Positions 1 through 13,083 of a DNA stretch of 64,000 nt are shown one piece after another; positions within the stretch are counted from its first letter, which is position 1, and every line of letters starts with the position of its first letter. The stretch covers positions 434,001-498,000 of the forward strand of contig JBBPUQ010000006.1 in NCBI GenBank assembly GCA_038501195.1. The letters are read 5' to 3'. Made by a program: the position numbers and the translations under genes. The DNA comes from Nemania diffusa. Taxonomy: Eukaryota > Ascomycota > Sordariomycetes > Xylariales > Xylariaceae. Under the pieces are notes generated by a model. It was given only the letters and a program-made list of their open reading frames with translations, had not been told where the DNA came from and did not search any database.

Positions 1-753
1 CCTGCCGCTCCATACCTCTGCATCATGACCTAGATCTCTCACTCACTACAACCTGACGTGAGCAGTCGAGCTAACCTGCTACCGACCTGCCTACCAATAT
101 TACCTACTGCTGCGTATGTGACAAGTTGCGTCGCCCCACATCGTGAAACCGGCGCTTTGATGGTCAACAAACGAGTCGAGACGACTCTCGTTACCGCGTA
201 TTTACACCTGGTTTTCCCATCCTGAGCATCGCGTCGACGTTTCTGTTGGTAATAGGTTTCTATAAAAAGAAGATCCCCACATGAGATCCACGGAACCCAG
301 GGAGCTAGACGACGCCCTTTAATATGAATTCATCTATGAAGCCTTGGTTTTTAATTCAACCGCAAATTCGCGAGACGGGCTGGAACGGTCACCGTCAGCG
401 ACATGACCGAGGCTGAGCGTCTTGTCTCGCAAGTTGCCGCCACGGGGGGGAACATGAGCTTCCATGGTTCACGATGGCGTCGACGTACCGGATGCCTCTA
501 GTGGAACGTCAGCGGCCGCATTGCTCAGATGGCCGAAGTATGGGTATAGTGATGGTGGCAAGAGCGGGAGGGCCGACGACGTGGATGAGTATAAATACAG
601 GACGTCTCACGGCCTCGTCGATCTTTTATTCATCAGCACTCATCAGCACACTCAAGCAACTCAGCCCTACTCACAAAGCCTTCAGGCAAATCAAACACTC
701 TTCACATCTGCGATCTCCCACGCACACAACACCTCAAAATCATCATCATCAAC
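1..753. other. left-edge intergenic region and promoter of the DUF4360 gene
   Basis: No convincing gene lies here. Open frames in this stretch are short and overlap the 5' part of the next gene in other frames. Before the start at 754 there is a TATA-like box and a CA/CT-rich leader rich in cacaac and atcatc motifs, as is usual for strongly expressed fungal secreted-protein genes. Confidence 0.5.
590..597 (+). promoter_or_regulatory. TATA-box-like element of the DUF4360 gene
   Basis: The sequence tataaata lies about 157 bp upstream of the ATG at 754. It is followed by a C/A-rich leader, so transcription probably starts some 30-60 bp downstream of the box. The assignment rests on consensus and position only. 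Confidence 0.45.
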
Positions 754-1694
754 ATGCTTTCCTTCATTTCTCTCTTCGGCGCCGCTCTGGTTGCTGCTAA
801 CCCCTTGGTCCTTCCCGGCGCTGGCAGCGGCACTGCACCAGACCCGACCACGATCCAGATCACCAGTGTTTCCGCCAGTGGCAACGGCTGCCCCCAGGGC
901 ACCGTCTCTACTGAGCTGTCCCCTGATCGCCAGGTGAGTCCCATCCCATGAAATCATCTCAATCACTTCCATCTAACCACCACCAGGTCGTCACCTTCGG
1001 TTTCGATGCGTTCCAAACTTACATTGGACCCGGCACCTCCGTCGCCGACAGGACCAAGAACTGCCAGCTTCACTTGAACCTCAAGTACCCTGGTGGCTTC
1101 CAGTTCGCCGTCGTGAGTATCCCTTCAGTCTCAGATAGGGGTGAGATGAGGTGAGATTCTAATACGCTTACTCCACTAGGTCGAGTCCACCTACCACGGC
1201 TACGCCCAGCTTGAGAAGGGCGTCACCGGAACCTTCTACTCGACCTACTACTTCAGCCAGTCGCCCGCTGACACCGTGAGTGAAGCCTCAACATACCCAA
1301 CCCCCAACTCAAAAATTACCATTTACTAACAGCAAGCAGACCACCACCCAGACCTCGATCTCCGGCGGCGGCCTCTGGGAATTCGGCGATGTGAGTACCC
1401 CTCCCCCCTCCCACTCACTCACCCACTCAAATAGAGTGGGCTCCCCAGTTATGAGAGGGTACAATTGAAGTGAGCACACGGCTAATCTTTCCGCGCTAGG
1501 TCTACACCAAGCAGGACCTGGTCCCCACGGCCTCGGTCATCTGGTCGCCCTGCGGCGCCACCGGCATCCTCAACGTGAACAACCGCATCGCGCTCGTGGC
1601 GACTAACACGAGCGCCTACGGCACCATCTCCGACGACGACGCCACCGTCGCGCTGACGCAACAGATCCACGTCGCCTGGCAGGCGTGCAAGTAA
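754..1694 (+). CDS. secreted DUF4360 family protein
   Basis: Five exons: 754..933, 987..1112, 1180..1275, 1340..1390 and 1500..1694, all joined at phase 0, giving 215 aa. The protein starts with a short signal peptide (MLSFISLFGAALVAA). It then shows the DUF4360 pattern: GNGCPQGTVS near residue 45, KNCQLHLNLKYP around 84-95, YHGYAQLEKGVTGTFYSTYY in exon 3, and SPCGATGILNVNNRIAL near the C terminus. The family is common in fungi as small secreted cysteine-containing proteins of unknown function. The length matches the family. The third intron ends in alternating AG acceptors (at 1336 and 1339), so one glutamine may be included or skipped. A TATA box at 590 suggests strong regulated expression. 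Confidence 0.9.
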
Positions 1695-3228
1695 GCGATC
1701 GTCTCTTAACATCGCTTGCTTTGCTGTGCACGGGAGTCATGGGATCGGATTTGTTTGGAATGGTCTCTCTTTTTCCCTTGGTCTGACTTGAGTCGGTCAG
1801 TTAGTCGGCAGGCAGGCACTTTTGCATCATCGCGTTGTTGTAGCGGGTCAAAAAAGGGAATTGCTTCATGCGCTGCTGCTTCTTTGTCGGCATGAAAGAT
1901 TTTTTACTTACCGCGGCATATCGTTTAGCCTTCTTTGAAATTGAAAAGCATCTTTCCTATATAACTTTGCCTGTCTTGGTCAACTTGGATGTGACATGTT
2001 TCCGCCTCCAACACGAATTTTCTAAGACGTCTCTCATTCTATTTGAGAAATGAGTGGCCTAACCTTAAGATAAATGATTACATTTTAAAGGTTTTTTATA
2101 CTAGGTATATGGATACGTGGTATCTAGTTAAAGAAATGATGTTATGATGCTGCTGAATGAGATTGAGATGAGAAGATCTTGCTCTACTTGGTCTTCCTGT
2201 TGCAGAGCTGTGACAATGGTGATTGATGTCACTAACGCAGATTATCACTTTTACTTGTCAACATCAACTGTCTGATTATAAATTCATTATTTCCTATATT
2301 TTAGATTATGGATAAAATATCCATTATGTATTAGCTTTAAAGCTATTGTTTAGAAAATGACACATGGCCACCTTAGAATTGAACCATTGTCTTGATAACA
2401 CTCAAGATGGTGGACTACTATGCACGGAGCAAAATTAGTTACAAGCTAGAAAGCTACGCAACATGTAGCATTGGACACCACACCTCGTCACTTTCTAGAT
2501 TAAAAGGGAACAAGAGATATAGCTGCCGCCTTGTTCGATCCTAGATGCTACTGCATGATAAGCATCTACACAGCTAAGCCTGATCTCGATCTGCGATACC
2601 ACAGTAGCAATCGAAGGCCATCACCTCCCACACCAAGCATATTACCTCACACTTGTTTTGACGCCGCATTCGAGCAATTTTCCCAGGATAGAAGGTAGCT
2701 AATTTACCCCGGGGCGGGAGGAGTAGCTGTACACTCTGCTGTAGCTGATTGAGGGAATGTATGTGGGAAGACTTAAACCTAAGAGGTATTAATCGCTTGC
2801 AACTTATTACTTAGGTAGTTACTTAGCTTTCTATTTGGCGAATATACCTGAGACGCAGCTATTAGAGTTATCTTTTCTCATTTTGATGTGTGCCTAAACA
2901 TGTACTCTTTCTTGTATTACCTTCTATAAAGTAGAGAATTTGAGGATCTATGAGATGATTATAAAACCGCTCTTACTCGCCTGTCCTGCTTAGTATCTAC
3001 GGTAAACACACGTCATAATATATAACAAATATCTCAGTGCTACTGTGTTTCTTCAACTAGTGGGTCTCCTATGATATGTATCTAGTACAGTAGAATCGCA
3101 GCCAATCAACATACACCCGCACACCCCGAATTGGCAACCCAATTCTTAAGGTTTCAACTGAGATATTTTCTTCATAACGGCTTCCTTCTATCCTACACTC
3201 CCACCCCCTACCACACACCACCGCCAAA
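1695..3228. other. intergenic region, no gene seen
   Basis: About 1.5 kb between two plus-strand genes. It becomes AT-rich from about 1900 and has only short random frames. Recurrent acttaggta-like motifs occur near 2810. The last 100 bp are C-rich, typical of the 5' leader of the bisphosphatase gene. Confidence 0.5.
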
Positions 3229-4287
3229 ATGAGCTCACAAACCAGCGCGGCCCTCCTAACCGAGAGCCTGCGCCGCGCCACAGGGCCCACGCACCCCTCC
3301 CTCACCACATCCGTGATCCCGGCCCTGCTCCGGGGCATAGCCCAGACGGCCGCCGCACTCCGCAGCGCGCACAGCGTCGAGACAGCCGGGTCAGCCAACG
3401 CCTTCGGCGACGCCCAGCTCAACGTCGACGTGCTCGCGGAGCAGTACTTCCGCGACGCCACCGCCTCCTGCGCCGCCATCGTCGCCGCCAGCAGCGAGGA
3501 GGACCCCGTGGAGGTGCCCGCCGGAGACACTACAGAGAGCAAGGAAGGTGATGATGAGGATGGCGATGTATACGCGGTGGCGTTCGACCCGCTGGACGGC
3601 AGCTCCATCATCGCGCCCAACTGGGCCGTCGGCAGCATCGTAGGCGTCTGGGCGGGCCGCACCGCGCTGAACCAGGACCCGGCGCGGCAGGTCGCCGCCG
3701 TGCTCGGCGTGTACGGACCGCGCACCACGGCCCTGGTCGCCGTGCGCGTGCCCGGGCGCGAGGAGGCCGCCGTGTGCGTCGAGGTCGGCATCGACACCTT
3801 CACCTCCCACACCTCCACCTCCCCCTCTACCCCTAACATTGTCCCCAAGATCGAGATCGTGCGCTCCGACGTCCGCCTTGCTGATCTCAAAAGCGTGAAG
3901 ACGCGCTACTTCGCGCCGGCGAACCTGCGCGCGGCGTCCGAGGACGCGCGCTACATGGCGCTCGTCACGGCGTACGTCGCCGAGCGGTACACGCTGCGGT
4001 ACAGCGGGGGTCTCGTGCCCGACGTCGCGCACGCGCTGGCCAAGAGCCACGGCGTCTACGTGTCGCCCGTCACGGGCGGCAGCAAGGCGAAGCTGCGGCG
4101 CGCGTTCGAGTTGTTGCCTGTCGCGCTCGTGGTCGAGTGCGCCGGGGGCGCGGCTGTTGATCCGGTTGACGGGTCGAGGGTGTTAGGGAGGGAACTAGGA
4201 GGGTTGGGGGAGACGGGGGGGTTGGTTTGTGGGACGGGGTGGGAGGTTGAGAGGGTTGTTGGGGCGTTGGTGGGTGAGGGGGTGTAA
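3229..4287 (+). CDS. class I fructose/sedoheptulose bisphosphatase family protein
   Basis: Single-exon gene of 352 aa. Metal- and phosphate-binding motifs of the inositol-phosphatase/FBPase fold are in order: GDAQLNVD at 60-67, SEED at 89-92, FDPLDGSS at 119-126, and LRYSGGLVPDV at about 256-266. The C-terminal stretch with SKAKLRRAFELLPVAL and ECAGG resembles plant-type sedoheptulose-1,7-bisphosphatase more than canonical gluconeogenic FBPase; the usual NID after GSS is replaced by IIA. The expected reaction is hydrolysis of a sugar bisphosphate, feeding ribose or pentose phosphate metabolism in the cytosol. An acidic insertion (residues 98-113) separates the second and third motifs. It is convergent with the dioxygenase gene, whose stop is 279 bp away. 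The exact substrate cannot be fixed from sequence. Confidence 0.85.
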   Translation: MSSQTSAALLTESLRRATGPTHPSLTTSVIPALLRGIAQTAAALRSAHSVETAGSANAFGDAQLNVDVLAEQYFRDATASCAAIVAASSEEDPVEVPAGDTTESKEGDDEDGDVYAVAFDPLDGSSIIAPNWAVGSIVGVWAGRTALNQDPARQVAAVLGVYGPRTTALVAVRVPGREEAAVCVEVGIDTFTSHTSTSPSTPNIVPKIEIVRSDVRLADLKSVKTRYFAPANLRAASEDARYMALVTAYVAERYTLRYSGGLVPDVAHALAKSHGVYVSPVTGGSKAKLRRAFELLPVALVVECAGGAAVDPVDGSRVLGRELGGLGETGGLVCGTGWEVERVVGALVGEGV

Positions 4288-4565
4288 GGGGTGATAAGGA
4301 TAGAAAAGAGGGTTAAGAATTAAAAAATAAAGGGAATATAGACGTGGGTATAGAGCATGGACTACATATCGAGGAGGAGTTGGCTGGGCTCTGTCTCGAC
4401 TGTGGGAAGTCGAAATGCCCTCACGTTACATTACTAGGCGTCGAGTTATAACTGATATAGAGTTCAAACACACGGTCCTCGACGATTTAAGATATTGTTT
4501 AGACATAAGTAACCGACTTTCATTACGGTCGGTATAAGAATACAGAAGGATACAGAAATCCTCCA

Positions 4566-5917
4566 TCATGCAGGCACATCGCCAAATCGATACATAGCCC
4601 ACCCCATGCTCGCCTCATGGAACGTCCAGAGCTGCTTCCCCGTGTCCTCGCCGCCGGCGCCCGCAGCGATATACGCCGGCATCAAGTGATCGAAGCGCTG
4701 CACGTTTCAAATCAGCACGCAATTCTCCCATCCTCTCCCTCTCCCCATACCGCCGCACAAGAAAACCGACATAGGGGAATTTAGGGTGACTTACAGGGTG
4801 AGCCTGATGCGCATCCGGCCGCTTCGCGACCTCGGCGAGCCGCGCCTGGCGCTCCGCAGGCGGGGCCTCCATGGCGGGCTTGAGGGCCTCGTCGAAGGAC
4901 GCGACGTAGGGCAGGGGGCGCTCCGAGCCGTAGCTGAAGCGCAGGTCGCGCAGGTTGTGCACGGACATGCCGGCGCAGACGACGACGATGCCCTCGTCGC
5001 GCAGCGCGGCCACGGCCTGGCCCAGGCGGTAGTGCTGGTCCACGTCCTGGCTGTTGTACTGGCTGACCTGCACGATGGGGATGTTCAGGGGGTTCTTGTC
5101 CGGGTTGAAGGCTGTCAGACTGGTTAGGTGTGTGCGAGATGTGAGAGGTGTAAGGGGATAGGTGGGTGGGTGTGGGATGGGATGGACTCACCGACGGAGA
5201 ACCCGGCGTATACGCCGTGGTCGAGGCCACGCTTGACGCCCTCGGCTTTGATGCCTGCGTCTGAGAGAAGACTGATGACCCTGGAGGCTAGCTCGGGGCT
5301 GCCTATGTTGGGATACTGGACTTTGTAGTATTCTGGCGGGAACCCATAGTAGCTGTTGATTTTCGAGATTTTTCGGGTTAGAATTTAATTGACATGCTTG
5401 TGAAAAGAGATGGAGAGAGAAAAAGGGGTATTTGAGACGAACTCGTAGATCAAGTCATTCATCAAGGCTGTGTTGACCTGTATGCTGTTCGGACCGGCCT
5501 CCCAATGGGCCGAGAAGACTACTATGGCCTTAGGTTTCACTTTCTGTGTAATTTCTTGACCGATCTTCTGCAGGATTGGATAGACGGGATGTCCCGTATC
5601 GAACATTGTGTTTGGCTGGTTATTGTTAGTGAGTTTCTCACTATGAAGAAGTGCGAAATGATATGATTTGATGTATCAGACATTGGGCTGGTACCTACGC
5701 CGCCATGGCTCATGAAATAAACCGGAGTCTTTGCCGACATTGTCTTTGACGAAGAATTACTATTGAAAAACCGTGCTGATAATGCAGGCACTGACGCTGA
5801 GAGTGGAATAAATAAACGGAGCGTGGTAGGTATTCTGCTTGAACGTAAATAGGCCACGATTGCGACGATTAGTGAAAATATCACGACCAAAGCGCTTTTA
5901 TGAGATCTAGGTTCCAT
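4566..5917 (-). CDS. LigB-family extradiol ring-cleavage dioxygenase (4,5-DOPA dioxygenase-like)
   Basis: Five exons read on the minus strand: 5699..5917, 5443..5615, 5192..5352, 4795..5111 and 4566..4697, giving 333 aa. Landmarks of the class III extradiol (DODA/LigB) family: YFMSHGGPNTMFD with the first metal-ligand His, FSAHWE, DYYGFPPEYYKVQYP, RGLDHGVYAGF, and the C-terminal FDHLMPAYIAAGAGG. The enzyme would use Fe(II) or Zn(II) to open catecholic rings. The first 59 residues carry a hydrophobic stretch (VVIFSLIVAIVAYL) absent from typical 270-280-aa members. Translation may therefore start at the internal Met (ATG 5738..5740), giving 274 aa. If the long form is real, the protein would be membrane-anchored or mitochondrial. 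It is convergent with the bisphosphatase and divergent from the thioesterase. Confidence 0.88.
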
Positions 5918-7928
<2,011 letters not shown>

Positions 7929-9000
7929 GGCTTGCGGTTTGAGCGGTCCTTATATAATAGATTGCCAAGATCACCCTAGACACTTATTTCTCTCTTAAGA
8001 TAGCTGGAAGCTTGTCCGATGAGTGAAGAACTCATTGTTTGTTCAGTCGGCAGACATAGCCTGTCAACGCTCTTTACGAGGTAATGAGTATAGACTTACC
8101 TAGAACTCTTAGAACTTGAGAGAAGACAAATTTAATATCCTTAACAACTCTAACGTACTTGTAGGTACTTGAGATTTACATATAACCTGTGTCTTAAATG
8201 GAAGAGTATTCAGAGATTCGTCGCTGGTGTTTTCGACTGTCACATGCACGATGGTATACATATCAGATGATGTCGCATCTGGCTGAGTTGTAATCTCGTT
8301 CTTCTTGGGGTAATGGCCGGCATTGCCTTCCTTATCTTCTTCCTCCTCCTTGAGGATGGAATGCTATGTTACTTCATCATGATGCTAGTTCTTGCATTCT
8401 AGCATATAGCAACTTGTTGATTTATATAATTCAAGAGATAGTAACATCCTAAACAGCTCAGCTAAGTATGGTTATGAGGTGCCTATCTAAGATACCTACG
8501 TAGAGACCTATTAAGGCGGGGGATTAGGCGGACTCTAAGCGGCGGCCCCTAGCCTGAAACTCTCAGCGTTGATAGCTGGCCAGGTGATAAGAACGCTAAG
8601 TCATAGAGCGGGACATCAACCAAACTTTAGGCCCTTCCTCTTTATCATCAGCAGGCCAGCATCTCACAACCTTCCCTCATGGCACACCACCTGCACTGAT
8701 AAGTTTTCGCTTATCGTAGGACTTTTCGGGCTTGCTTCCTCTCTCCGACTCTTTTTCTACCTTCTTCGTCGAAGCTATGCTATTCTAAACATTTAGAAGC
8801 CGGCGTTTATCATTTAATATCCCAGTGCCTCGCTTATCACAGATACTGGCCCCTGTTGCTCCCCATGAGGAAGTAAACAAATCCAACCAGTAATATCGTC
8901 GATACTTGGCCATTACGTCTTCCTGCAGGCCACCCACATCATCGACGAAACCACCTATACCTTAGTCTAGGCTGGGCACTTAATAGCAGAACATCACATA
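7929..9000. other. intergenic region, no gene seen
   Basis: Non-coding, with a short plus-strand frame at 8569..8796 that lacks any family features. It contains AT-rich stretches, a gatacctacgtag motif near 8490, and the leader of the IVY1-like gene with TATA-poor, C-rich sequence. Confidence 0.4.
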
Positions 9001-10545
9001 ATGGCTGCAAGGGCACCCGAAAGGGCGCACACGCCATCGCCGGCTCGAGTCCCATTGCCCGGATCACCTACCTATTCCTATGCCTCAACCGCAAACCAGC
9101 TCTCTTCTTTCAATCTTCCGATGCCGCCCCCGCCGAGGCCTTCACATACTGTGCTGACAAAGGCCGACCTCGAGCAATCGCAGCTGGCCTATTCAGACCT
9201 GCTTGCGACAGCCAAGTCGTACCGCATAGCCCTCGCCTCCATATCCACCGCGGCCTCGGCTTTCGGTTGTGCTCTCGAAGCCTGTGCACGTCTGAAAGAG
9301 TCTCGTGCCGATTCGCTTCTCAACATTCCGGCTGGCGGCCCCGCCATCTCCCTCCTCTCCAACAGCTACACGATGCGCCCCACGTCCTGCACCGCCGACC
9401 ATCTACTCAGCGCCAGCGGCGTCCACCATCTAATCGCGAACCACCAGCAAATCCTAAGCGAGACCGTCTACCGATCCTTCGAGGTGCCCCTGCTCCACGA
9501 CCTCGACAAGTGGCGGCGGGACATCGAAGACGCGGACGAGGCCTACCAAAAGGAGGTAGCTTTGCGCAGCCGAGAAATCCGCCGTCTGGAAAAGGAGGGG
9601 CTCAAGCTCCACAAGCAGCGGCGGCGCGACCTCTCCAAGTTCCGCGAGCATCTCGTGCAGCTCACAAGCAAGCTGGACGGGCTGTCCACCCTACACGGTG
9701 ATCACGCCCAGGGCCTCCTGCGCGAGAGCCAGGAGGCGAGCACGAAGATCCTCGACGCGAGTTGCTCGCTTGTGCGTGCCGAAGTCGACATCTTCGAGAG
9801 CCTGGCGCGGAAGGGGTGGAGTGGCGGCGGCATCGACGACCTGCTGGAGCGAGGCCGGGACCTCTTCGCGACTGACGAAGATACTGCGGTCGCCGTGTCG
9901 GGCAGTTCGGCGGTAGCGGTGGGAAGCGCGTCGAACGACGGAACAAAGCTGTTTAGTATACTGCCGCCCAAGAGCATCCTGGCAACGGACGCGGTGTCGG
10001 ACTCAGGGCCGAGAGGCCGCTCGCAGGGACACCCGCGTTCCGACAGCCTGCTCGTCGAGCCGGAGCGGTACCAGAGTCTAGCTGGGGCTGTCACGGATCG
10101 AGGGGATGCGGAGAGCATATTCTCTGACTTCAACCACAGCCGGGGCGTGCGGCCATTCAGCCCCCAGCCCATCCGCAGACAGGCGACCGACGTGATTATG
10201 GATCCGGAGTCGTTGTTACAGGGTGACGATGAGTTTCTAGATCGGCCTCAAGATTCTCCGGAGGCGGATAATGACAACGCGGAAGAAAACGACAAAGATA
10301 ACTTTGATCGAGATCCTAACGCCGAAGAAGACGACAGTAACAACAGCGACGACGAGAGAAACGCAACCGTCAGACCACAGAAGGCCGCCTCGCCACAGGA
10401 TATACAGCTTAGCGAGGACGAGGGGCAGACAGACTTAACCGGCAACCCGGCGGACGCACAACGAGAAGACGAAGAAGCAGTCGACTCGCCTTGGCAGGAC
10501 GAGGGATTGCGGACCGCGGGGCCCCCGTCCACGTATAATACCTAG
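9001..10545 (+). CDS. IVY1-like BAR/IMD-type membrane-binding protein
   Basis: Single exon, 514 aa. After a proline-rich N terminus (residues 1-50) comes a long helical region (about 52-275) with LEQSQLAYSDLLATAKSYR, SISTAASAFGCALEACARLK and a basic coiled-coil around RSREIRRLEKEGLKLHKQR. This matches my memory of the fungal Ivy1 family, a BAR-like phospholipid-binding protein. In yeast Ivy1 interacts with Vps33 and the Rab Ypt7 at the vacuole and modulates EGO/TORC1 and Fab1 signalling. The C-terminal half is disordered, with an acidic block at about 415-450 (D/E/N-rich) and many Ser-Pro sites, plausible phosphorylation targets. It is convergent with the Nup53 gene. Confidence 0.75.
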   Translation: MAARAPERAHTPSPARVPLPGSPTYSYASTANQLSSFNLPMPPPPRPSHTVLTKADLEQSQLAYSDLLATAKSYRIALASISTAASAFGCALEACARLKESRADSLLNIPAGGPAISLLSNSYTMRPTSCTADHLLSASGVHHLIANHQQILSETVYRSFEVPLLHDLDKWRRDIEDADEAYQKEVALRSREIRRLEKEGLKLHKQRRRDLSKFREHLVQLTSKLDGLSTLHGDHAQGLLRESQEASTKILDASCSLVRAEVDIFESLARKGWSGGGIDDLLERGRDLFATDEDTAVAVSGSSAVAVGSASNDGTKLFSILPPKSILATDAVSDSGPRGRSQGHPRSDSLLVEPERYQSLAGAVTDRGDAESIFSDFNHSRGVRPFSPQPIRRQATDVIMDPESLLQGDDEFLDRPQDSPEADNDNAEENDKDNFDRDPNAEEDDSNNSDDERNATVRPQKAASPQDIQLSEDEGQTDLTGNPADAQREDEEAVDSPWQDEGLRTAGPPSTYNT

Positions 10546-11674
10546 GAGCGACTGCGTGGATGGAGCTTTGCCGTCGAGGGCATCGCGCTTCTCGATCCTG
10601 GGCTAGAAATGAGCCCACTTTTGGACCGAGGCTCGGAGCCGGAAGACGATCTCAACTTAGATCTGGAGCCGGAGCCGGATCTGGCATCGGACGCGGACGC
10701 GGACGGGGACGACGAGGGAGAGGGACTAAGCCGTGGCTCTGAGGAACGCGGCGAGGGTAAAAGTGGAAGTGGAAGTAGAAGTAGAAGTGGGAGTTGAAAA
10801 GAGACGTTCTTGCATCCGGAGTTCGCGCGCGGCGTTGGGTCAATGGGGCCTTGAGTGCTATCATTGTAATGCATTATTGGAATCGTTTACTAGAGGGTGA
10901 GATAGCCCGTGTTTGTACTTGCAGGAAACCGTGTACTACTTGCTAGTCGTAGTACGTGTGAGTGAGTCGGTTATATATATTTATATATGTATATGCCTCC
11001 CTGAAGTTCTTTCTGTGGATTTCTATCGAGTAGTCATACCGTGCCTGTTGTGTGTATATGACTTGGTTGGTGGTTACGGAATCTTAGTAACTCGGCCGTC
11101 TTTGAACATGGTCGTGTGAAGAGCATGAGCTAGTATACCTGTAAAGGAGAGAAGAAAGGTAAGAAGGTGAGGAGCGTCCTCTTTTCGAGTCATGGTAGGA
11201 TCTCTTACTTCACTGCTAACTACTATATATATGAGCACTAGATCATGTTTACTTTACTTCATCTTCACCAACTCACTCCTAAACAATAAAATCGATATGA
11301 TCTTACAGGGCGACAGGCAAAGCAAGAACCAGATTTACGCTTCATCTTAGCATTTGTTTCAATTACTACAAGGGCTGCCTTCTCCCTATTACGGCTATAC
11401 CACGCCTGAGAGCGTAGCTATTTAAGCCCGAACGAATATACTTCCGACATAACCTAGTCTCTTTGCAAGGCTGCGCGTGCGTCTCGCTATCTCGTGCAAG
11501 ACGCTGATGTGTAATATGACCATGGACGCCGTACCGCAATAATAATCTCAGTGAAGTTGTCGAGGTGCGAGGGGATATGCGCCGAGGTGTCCAGACCTTC
11601 CCTCCAGCTCCACCCTCACCCGACCTCCTCTCTCTTGTTCACCCCCCTTGTTGACTCTAGATGTATAGTCTGCT
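10546..11674. other. convergent intergenic region between IVY1-like and Nup53 genes
   Basis: The first 250 bp keep coding-like GC content and a purine-rich gaagtggaagt/ggagccggag repeat, perhaps a decayed extension of the upstream C terminus. The rest holds tatatatatt runs and no credible open frame. Confidence 0.4.
10620..10795. repeat. purine-rich low-complexity tract
   Basis: Short imperfect repeats of ggagccgga, ggacgcgga and ggaagtggaagtaga follow the stop of the IVY1-like gene. They are simple-sequence in character and give Ser-Arg or Glu-rich frames with no family resemblance, so I treat them as 3' flanking low-complexity DNA. Confidence 0.5.
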
Positions 11675-13083
11675 TCAGTCCTCCTTGTCGTTACTAACGA
11701 GCTCGTGACCGAAGAGCCGGAACCACAAGTCGAGGAAGTACATGATCTTCCAGTAGAGGCTCGCTCTATTCATGTCAAACTCCCCCACCTCGTTGCGAGG
11801 CACCTCGTCCCCGATCATGGCGCCGCTGAACCAGCCTAGGAGCGGTATCCAAGCCAGTGTTTTCTCCGCAAACGTGGGGCTCTTTCTAAGGGCCGCATCG
11901 GCGGGCAACAGCTTTATCCTTCTCGCTCCGGGGATGCGTCTGCTCGCGATCGCGACGACGGGTTCTGGCTGTGCGGGTTCGGGCTCTTCAACCCTGGCTT
12001 CCGAGGTCACGGTCGCTGTCGAGAAGGTCATGGAAGACGCCGATACGGTTGCGGAGTCCATGCTGGCTGCAGAGGCTGCTGCGGATGGCCATGCACCGGG
12101 CTGGGCGCTTGTGCGATCCACAGCGGGTGGTTTGAGGGGGTTTTGCTGGGGACGACTGAAACTGTTACGAGATCGCGATGGTCGTCGAGGGCGCTCTCGG
12201 AGAGGGTTCGGTTGAATATCGTCGAGCATGCCGGCATCGCCCATGACCTCGAGCACAGCCGCATTCTCCATGGGAGGCAGGCTCCGGTAGGGCTCTGCGT
12301 AGACGAGATGACCTAGGATGGACTGAGGAGAGGCGTACATAGCAGCGCTAGCCGCTTCTTGCGACTCGAATGTGACCTTGATCCAGTGCTCTCCTCCAGC
12401 GACCTTGTTGACCTTTTCTCTCTCGACTCTTGTTAACGGCTGCCTCCGCGTCAGTGCGGCATCGCGGAGATCCGACTTGTATCGTCGCGCCTCAATAGGC
12501 GGCTCTCTAGAGTAATCCTCGCATATCCTGCCGGCGAGCTGCTCGTAATGGTTGATGGCGGCGTACTGCTGGGACGGGGACGCGTAGCCGCGAAGGATCA
12601 TCTCAACAGGCTCTCTGTGGTGGTCCATCGAAGCTTGGTTGTTTGACTGCGACTCGTCTTGTCTGGTCTTTCGTTGCGAATGCTCTATATTGTTCTCTAG
12701 CTGCTGTTTGGCTAGGTAGCTGCCGAATACTCTATCGGCGCTCTGCATGGTGGCATCTTCGCGTTTCGGGGCCGCACTGCCTGTCCTCGATCTCGATCGT
12801 CTCGTTGACTTTCCGAAAGAGCCGGTCTCGTTGAGTTCGCGAGTGCGCGTGCGCGGCGCATTGCGCTGGCGGTCATTTCTGTCGGATCTCATGATAAGCA
12901 AATGCCGTACTGAGGACGCAGCGATGATATGTTGGTGGGAATAAAGTGTTCGGAGATGGAAAAAGAGACTCTAGAAAAACAGAGAACTTACTCAGGCCAG
13001 ATCATAGCATAAGGTCGCCGAATACCGTCTTCGCCCGTATAGAGTTCCTCGTCAGGCACATTATGCAAAATCAAAGGCGGCAT
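11675..13083 (-). CDS. nup53: nucleoporin Nup53/Nup35-like (MPPN RRM)
   Basis: Two exons: 12992..13083 encodes the conserved start [20 protein letters not shown], and 11675..12878 the rest, giving 431 aa. The acceptor at 12879 is my choice for phase; one at 12888 is also in phase. The [14 protein letters not shown] motif sits near residue 50, and the atypical RRM of Nup35/53 proteins is seen from [20 protein letters not shown] through [20 protein letters not shown]. The C terminus carries an amphipathic helix ([15 protein letters not shown]) of the kind that binds the nuclear membrane. In yeast and metazoa Nup53 links the inner ring (Nic96/Nup93, Nup170/155) to the pore membrane. The middle is Ser/Ala/Pro-rich and disordered. 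The gene is convergent with the IVY1-like gene. Confidence 0.88.

Noticed and set aside
2365..2450. tRNA-like stretch on the minus strand (a ggttcaattct T-loop-like word followed by aaggtggcca)
   Set aside because: No matching 5' acceptor strand or D-arm could be found at the proper distance.
3391..4050. 219-codon minus-strand frame opposite the bisphosphatase
   Set aside because: Gly/Arg/His-rich shadow frame of a GC-rich gene.
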